Part shown: in pieces, positions 7,701-8,990 of the stretch
Layout of the letters: each line of letters opens with the position of its first letter
Position numbering within the stretch: the first letter of the stretch is position 1
From: DATMTS01 sp035564555
GTDB lineage: Bacteria > Actinomycetota > Actinomycetes > Actinomycetales > Microbacteriaceae
Direction of reading: 5' to 3'
Length of the DNA stretch: 8,990 bases
Assembly: GCA_035564555.1 (NCBI GenBank)
Contig: DATMTS010000097.1
Location: 1 to 8,990, forward strand
Translations under genes and position numbers: made by a program
Notes under the pieces: model-generated
Database searches by the model: none
What the model was told of the DNA's origin: nothing
What the model saw: only the letters and a program-made list of their open reading frames with translations

Positions 7701-8046
7701 CGGCTACGACATCATCGCGACCGAGGGCACGGCCGAAGTGCTCGCGCGTAACGGCATCAGGGCGCGGGTGGTGCGCAAGTTCAGCGAGACGCTCGACGCC
7801 GGCGAGCCGTCGGTCGTCGATCTGATCAACGACGGCCAGGTCGACATCGTCGTGAACACGCCCAGCGGGCGGTCGGCACGCGCCGACGGGTACGAGATCC
7901 GCGCGGCGGCGGTGGCGGGCGACAAGTCGCTGTTCACCACGATCTCCGAACTGAACGCCGCGGTGGCATCCATCGACGCGACGCGCGACGGCTTCGAAGT
8001 GCGCTCGCTGCAGGAGTACCAGCTCGACCGGGAGGCGCGAGCGTGA
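4759..8046 (+). CDS. carB: Carbamoyl-phosphate synthase large subunit
   Basis: This 1095-residue subunit makes carbamoyl phosphate from bicarbonate, ammonia and two ATP, for both pyrimidines and arginine. It shows the classic duplicated design. The first synthetase half (1 to about 400) opens with VLVIGSGPIVIGQ and has the ATP/metal ligands Glu299-Met-Asn301-Pro-Arg303. An oligomerisation domain spans about 400-550. The second half begins near residue 553 with VVILGSGPNRIGQG and has Glu841-Ala-Asn843-Pro-Arg845. An MGS-like regulatory domain starts near 955. Numbering matches E. coli CarB at both ATP sites, and length is close to its 1073. In the MGS domain, Ser962, Thr988, Thr991, Lys1007 and Asn1033 align with residues of the E. 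coli UMP/IMP site, so UMP inhibition is likely. No good Shine-Dalgarno precedes the ATG at 4759; its A is the last base of the carA stop, so translation probably depends on coupling to carA. Confidence 0.98.
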   Translation: MPKRDDISSVLVIGSGPIVIGQACEFDYSGTQACRVLREEGVRVILVNSNPATIMTDPDFADATYVEPITWQVIETIIAKEKPDAILPTLGGQTALNAAIELHEHGILEKYGVELIGASFEAIQKGEDRQQFKELVIEAGAEVARSYIAHTVEEAVAFAEDLGYPLVVRPSFTMGGLGSGFAYTEQELRRIVGDGLHQSPTSEVLLEESILGWKEYELELMRDTADNTVVVCSIENVDPVGVHTGDSITVAPALTLTDREYQRLRDIGIDIIRAVGVDTGGCNIQFAVDPADGRVIVIEMNPRVSRSSALASKATGFPIAKIAAKLAIGYRLDEIPNDITRVTPASFEPTLDYVVVKVPRFAFEKFPAADPTLTTTMKSVGEAMAIGRNYATALQKALRSLEKRGSSFHWGEESRDVEELLDAIRTPTDGRIVTVQQALRKGATPEQVFEATKIDPWFIDQIVLINEVADLVAAAETLDTDTLRYAKDHGFSDAQLGQLRGFGEAEVREVRHILGVRPVYKTVDTCAGEFPALTPYHYSSYDLETEVEPSRKRKVVILGSGPNRIGQGVEFDYSCVHASFALHDAGFETIMINCNPETVSTDYDTSDRLYFEPLTLEDVLEVIHAESQTGELVGVVVQLGGQTALGLAKGLESAGVPILGTSPEAIDLAEERGLFSGILDDAGLIAPRNGTAVDLTGALAVAEEIGFPVLVRPSYVLGGRGMEIVYDTETLADYFRRMADTGIIGPTHPLLVDRFLDDATEIDVDALYDGVELYIGGVMEHIEEAGIHSGDSSCTLPPVTLSGAEISRVRDATRKIAEGIGVRGLLNVQFAIGAGVLYVLEANPRASRTVPFVSKALGIPLAKAASRIMVGETIASLKADGLLPEQDGSVVPLDAPVSVKEAVLPFKRFRTKDGQVVDSVLGPEMRSTGEVMGIDRDFPRAFAKSQSAAYGGMPLSGTVFVSVSDRDKRSIVLPVLRLEQLGYDIIATEGTAEVLARNGIRARVVRKFSETLDAGEPSVVDLINDGQVDIVVNTPSGRSARADGYEIRAAAVAGDKSLFTTISELNAAVASIDATRDGFEVRSLQEYQLDREARA

Positions 8047-8891
8047 GCGAGACCGGTTTCGGCGCCCGGCTGGCCGGGGCGATCACCCGGCATGGGCGAC
8101 TGTGCGTGGGCGTCGATCCGCATCCGGAGCTGCTCGAGAAGTGGGCGCTGCCGGATTCCGCGGCGGGAGTGCGTGAGTTCGGGTTGCTGGCAGTGCGCGC
8201 CGCAGCGGGACTGGTGGCGATCGTGAAGCCGCAGGTCGCGTTCTTCGAGCGTTTCGGGTCGGCGGGCTACGCCGCGCTGGAAGAGGTCATCGGTCAGGCC
8301 CGGGCGGCCGGTCTGCTGGTGCTCGCCGATGCGAAGCGCGGCGACATCGGCACCAGCGTCGAGGCCTACGGTCAAGCCTGGCTGACGCCGGGCGGGCCCC
8401 TGGAGGTCGACGCGGTCACCCTCAACCCGTTTCAGGGCGTCGGAGCCCTCGAAGCGCCGTTCGCCCTCGCGCATTCCGGCGGCAAGGGCGTCTTCGTGCT
8501 CGCGGCGACGAGCAATCCGGAAGGTTTCGACGTTCAACGGGCCCGGGTGATCGGTGGGCCGACGGTCTCGCGCACGATCCTCGACGAGGTCACCGCATGG
8601 AACCGCGGTCACGTCGACGGCAACGAATGGGGCAACGTCGGTCTGGTGATCGGTGCGACCGTGCGTCTGACCGAGTTCGGCATCGACACGACACCCGTAC
8701 CGCTTCCTCCCGTGCTGGCCCCCGGCTTCGGCTTCCAGGGCGGTGATGCCGGTGACCTGCGCGGCATCTTCGGGGGCCTGGCCCCGGCCGTGCTGGTCAG
8801 CGAGTCGCGTAGTATCCTGGCCAGCGGTCCCGATGCGCTGCGGGTGACCATCGAGAACCGGGTGCGAGAGCTGGAGGACGTGCGTGTCTGA
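8043..8891 (+). CDS. pyrF: Orotidine 5'-phosphate decarboxylase (actinobacterial/mycobacterial subfamily)
   Basis: This 282-residue TIM-barrel enzyme decarboxylates OMP to UMP, the last step of the pathway. Early landmarks are the substrate-contacting Asp25 in VGVDPHPE and Lys62 in IVKPQVAFFE. The catalytic Asp-x-Lys-x-x-Asp array is Asp96-Ala-Lys98-Arg-Gly-Asp101. The length and the DAKRGDIG wording place it in the longer subfamily found in Actinobacteria and Myxococcus, not the roughly 240-residue E. coli type. The start is GTG 8043, sharing GTGA with the carB stop and preceded by GGGAGG at 8030-8035 with a seven-base spacer. Its 3' end overlaps the next gene by 8 bases, and there is no terminator after it, so transcription likely continues past the pathway genes. 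Confidence 0.96.
   Translation: MSETGFGARLAGAITRHGRLCVGVDPHPELLEKWALPDSAAGVREFGLLAVRAAAGLVAIVKPQVAFFERFGSAGYAALEEVIGQARAAGLLVLADAKRGDIGTSVEAYGQAWLTPGGPLEVDAVTLNPFQGVGALEAPFALAHSGGKGVFVLAATSNPEGFDVQRARVIGGPTVSRTILDEVTAWNRGHVDGNEWGNVGLVIGATVRLTEFGIDTTPVPLPPVLAPGFGFQGGDAGDLRGIFGGLAPAVLVSESRSILASGPDALRVTIENRVRELEDVRV
8873..8877 (+). promoter_or_regulatory. Ribosome-binding site for the gene after pyrF
   Basis: GGAGG at 8873-8877 lies inside the end of pyrF, six bases before GTG 8884. It supports that GTG over the ATG at 8892, which is in a different frame. Confidence 0.65.
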
Positions 8892-8990
8892 TGGCCCCGC
8901 CGAGGCGGCAGGCGATACGGCTCCGCGGAGCGCCGGCAGCCCCCCGCCCGAGGTCGACCGGGCGGCGGCATCCCGCGCGGCCGTGGCGGC
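8884..8990 (+). CDS. Start of a downstream gene, likely actinobacterial IHF-like protein or IHF-guanylate kinase fusion (partial)
   Basis: Only the first 35 codons are inside the window, open to the edge. They follow a good ribosome site (GGAGG, 8873-8877) and overlap pyrF by 8 bases. The protein starts with an Ala/Gly/Pro-rich, probably disordered leader (residues 1-22) and then PPEVDRAAASRAAVA, which looks like the N-terminal helix of the actinobacterial integration host factor. In mycobacteria the IHF gene and gmk (guanylate kinase) follow the pyr genes. From memory, in Microbacteriaceae an IHF-like region can precede the guanylate kinase in one chain. Too little sequence is present to choose between a stand-alone DNA-binding protein and a fusion. 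That a gene starts here is more certain than its identity. Confidence 0.55.
   Translation, partial: MSDGPAEAAGDTAPRSAGSPPPEVDRAAASRAAVA

Noticed and set aside
4759..8046. Similarity between the two halves of carB as a possible repeat or recent duplication
   Set aside because: It is the ancient internal duplication present in all CarB proteins.
8880..8990. Transcription terminator after pyrF
   Set aside because: No hairpin with T-run is visible; the next gene overlaps pyrF, so read-through is expected.
1..8990. CRISPR arrays, tRNA or rRNA genes, insertion sequences, toxin or defence systems
   Set aside because: No regularly spaced repeats, RNA gene signatures, transposase-like proteins or terminal repeats were seen; the region is densely packed housekeeping genes.

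Overview
This window is a high-GC (roughly two-thirds G+C by eye) stretch holding most of a de novo pyrimidine biosynthesis operon. All genes lie on the + strand. The gene order is pyrR-pyrB-pyrC-membrane protein-carA-carB-pyrF, followed by the start of one more gene. This order, with a small membrane protein between pyrC and carA and a gene of the integration-host-factor/guanylate-kinase locus after pyrF, is the arrangement known from Actinobacteria such as Mycobacterium (Rv1379 to Rv1389 region). The frequent GTG starts, strong G/C third-position preference and protein wording (for example the CarA Cys-Phe-Gly-Asn-Gln nucleophile loop) also fit Actinobacteria. A member of Microbacteriaceae is my best guess, but it is an inference.

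Layout. Bases 1-115 are the only non-coding region. They hold a GC-rich inverted repeat (1-27), a plausible sigma-70-type promoter (31-60), and a near-perfect PyrR-binding RNA loop (74-107) whose 3' strand overlaps the pyrR Shine-Dalgarno sequence (103-110). From 116 to the end the sequence is essentially all coding. Adjacent genes are separated by at most 2 bases or overlap by 1 to 8 bases, so the block is almost certainly one transcript with translational coupling.

How it works together. CarA and CarB make carbamoyl phosphate from glutamine, bicarbonate and ATP. PyrB condenses it with aspartate, PyrC closes the ring to dihydroorotate, and PyrF makes UMP at the end of the pathway. The dihydroorotate dehydrogenase (pyrD) and orotate phosphoribosyltransferase (pyrE) steps are not in the window and must be encoded elsewhere. 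Two feedback points can be read from the sequence. PyrR should bind the leader RNA when UMP is high and hide the first ribosome-binding site. CarB also keeps the residues aligned with the UMP/IMP effector pocket in its C-terminal MGS domain.

Novelty. I found no mobile element, CRISPR array, RNA gene or undescribed system. The two items most worth following up are the uncharacterised membrane-anchored protein between pyrC and carA, and the leader RNA, which points to translational repression rather than the attenuation known in Bacillus.
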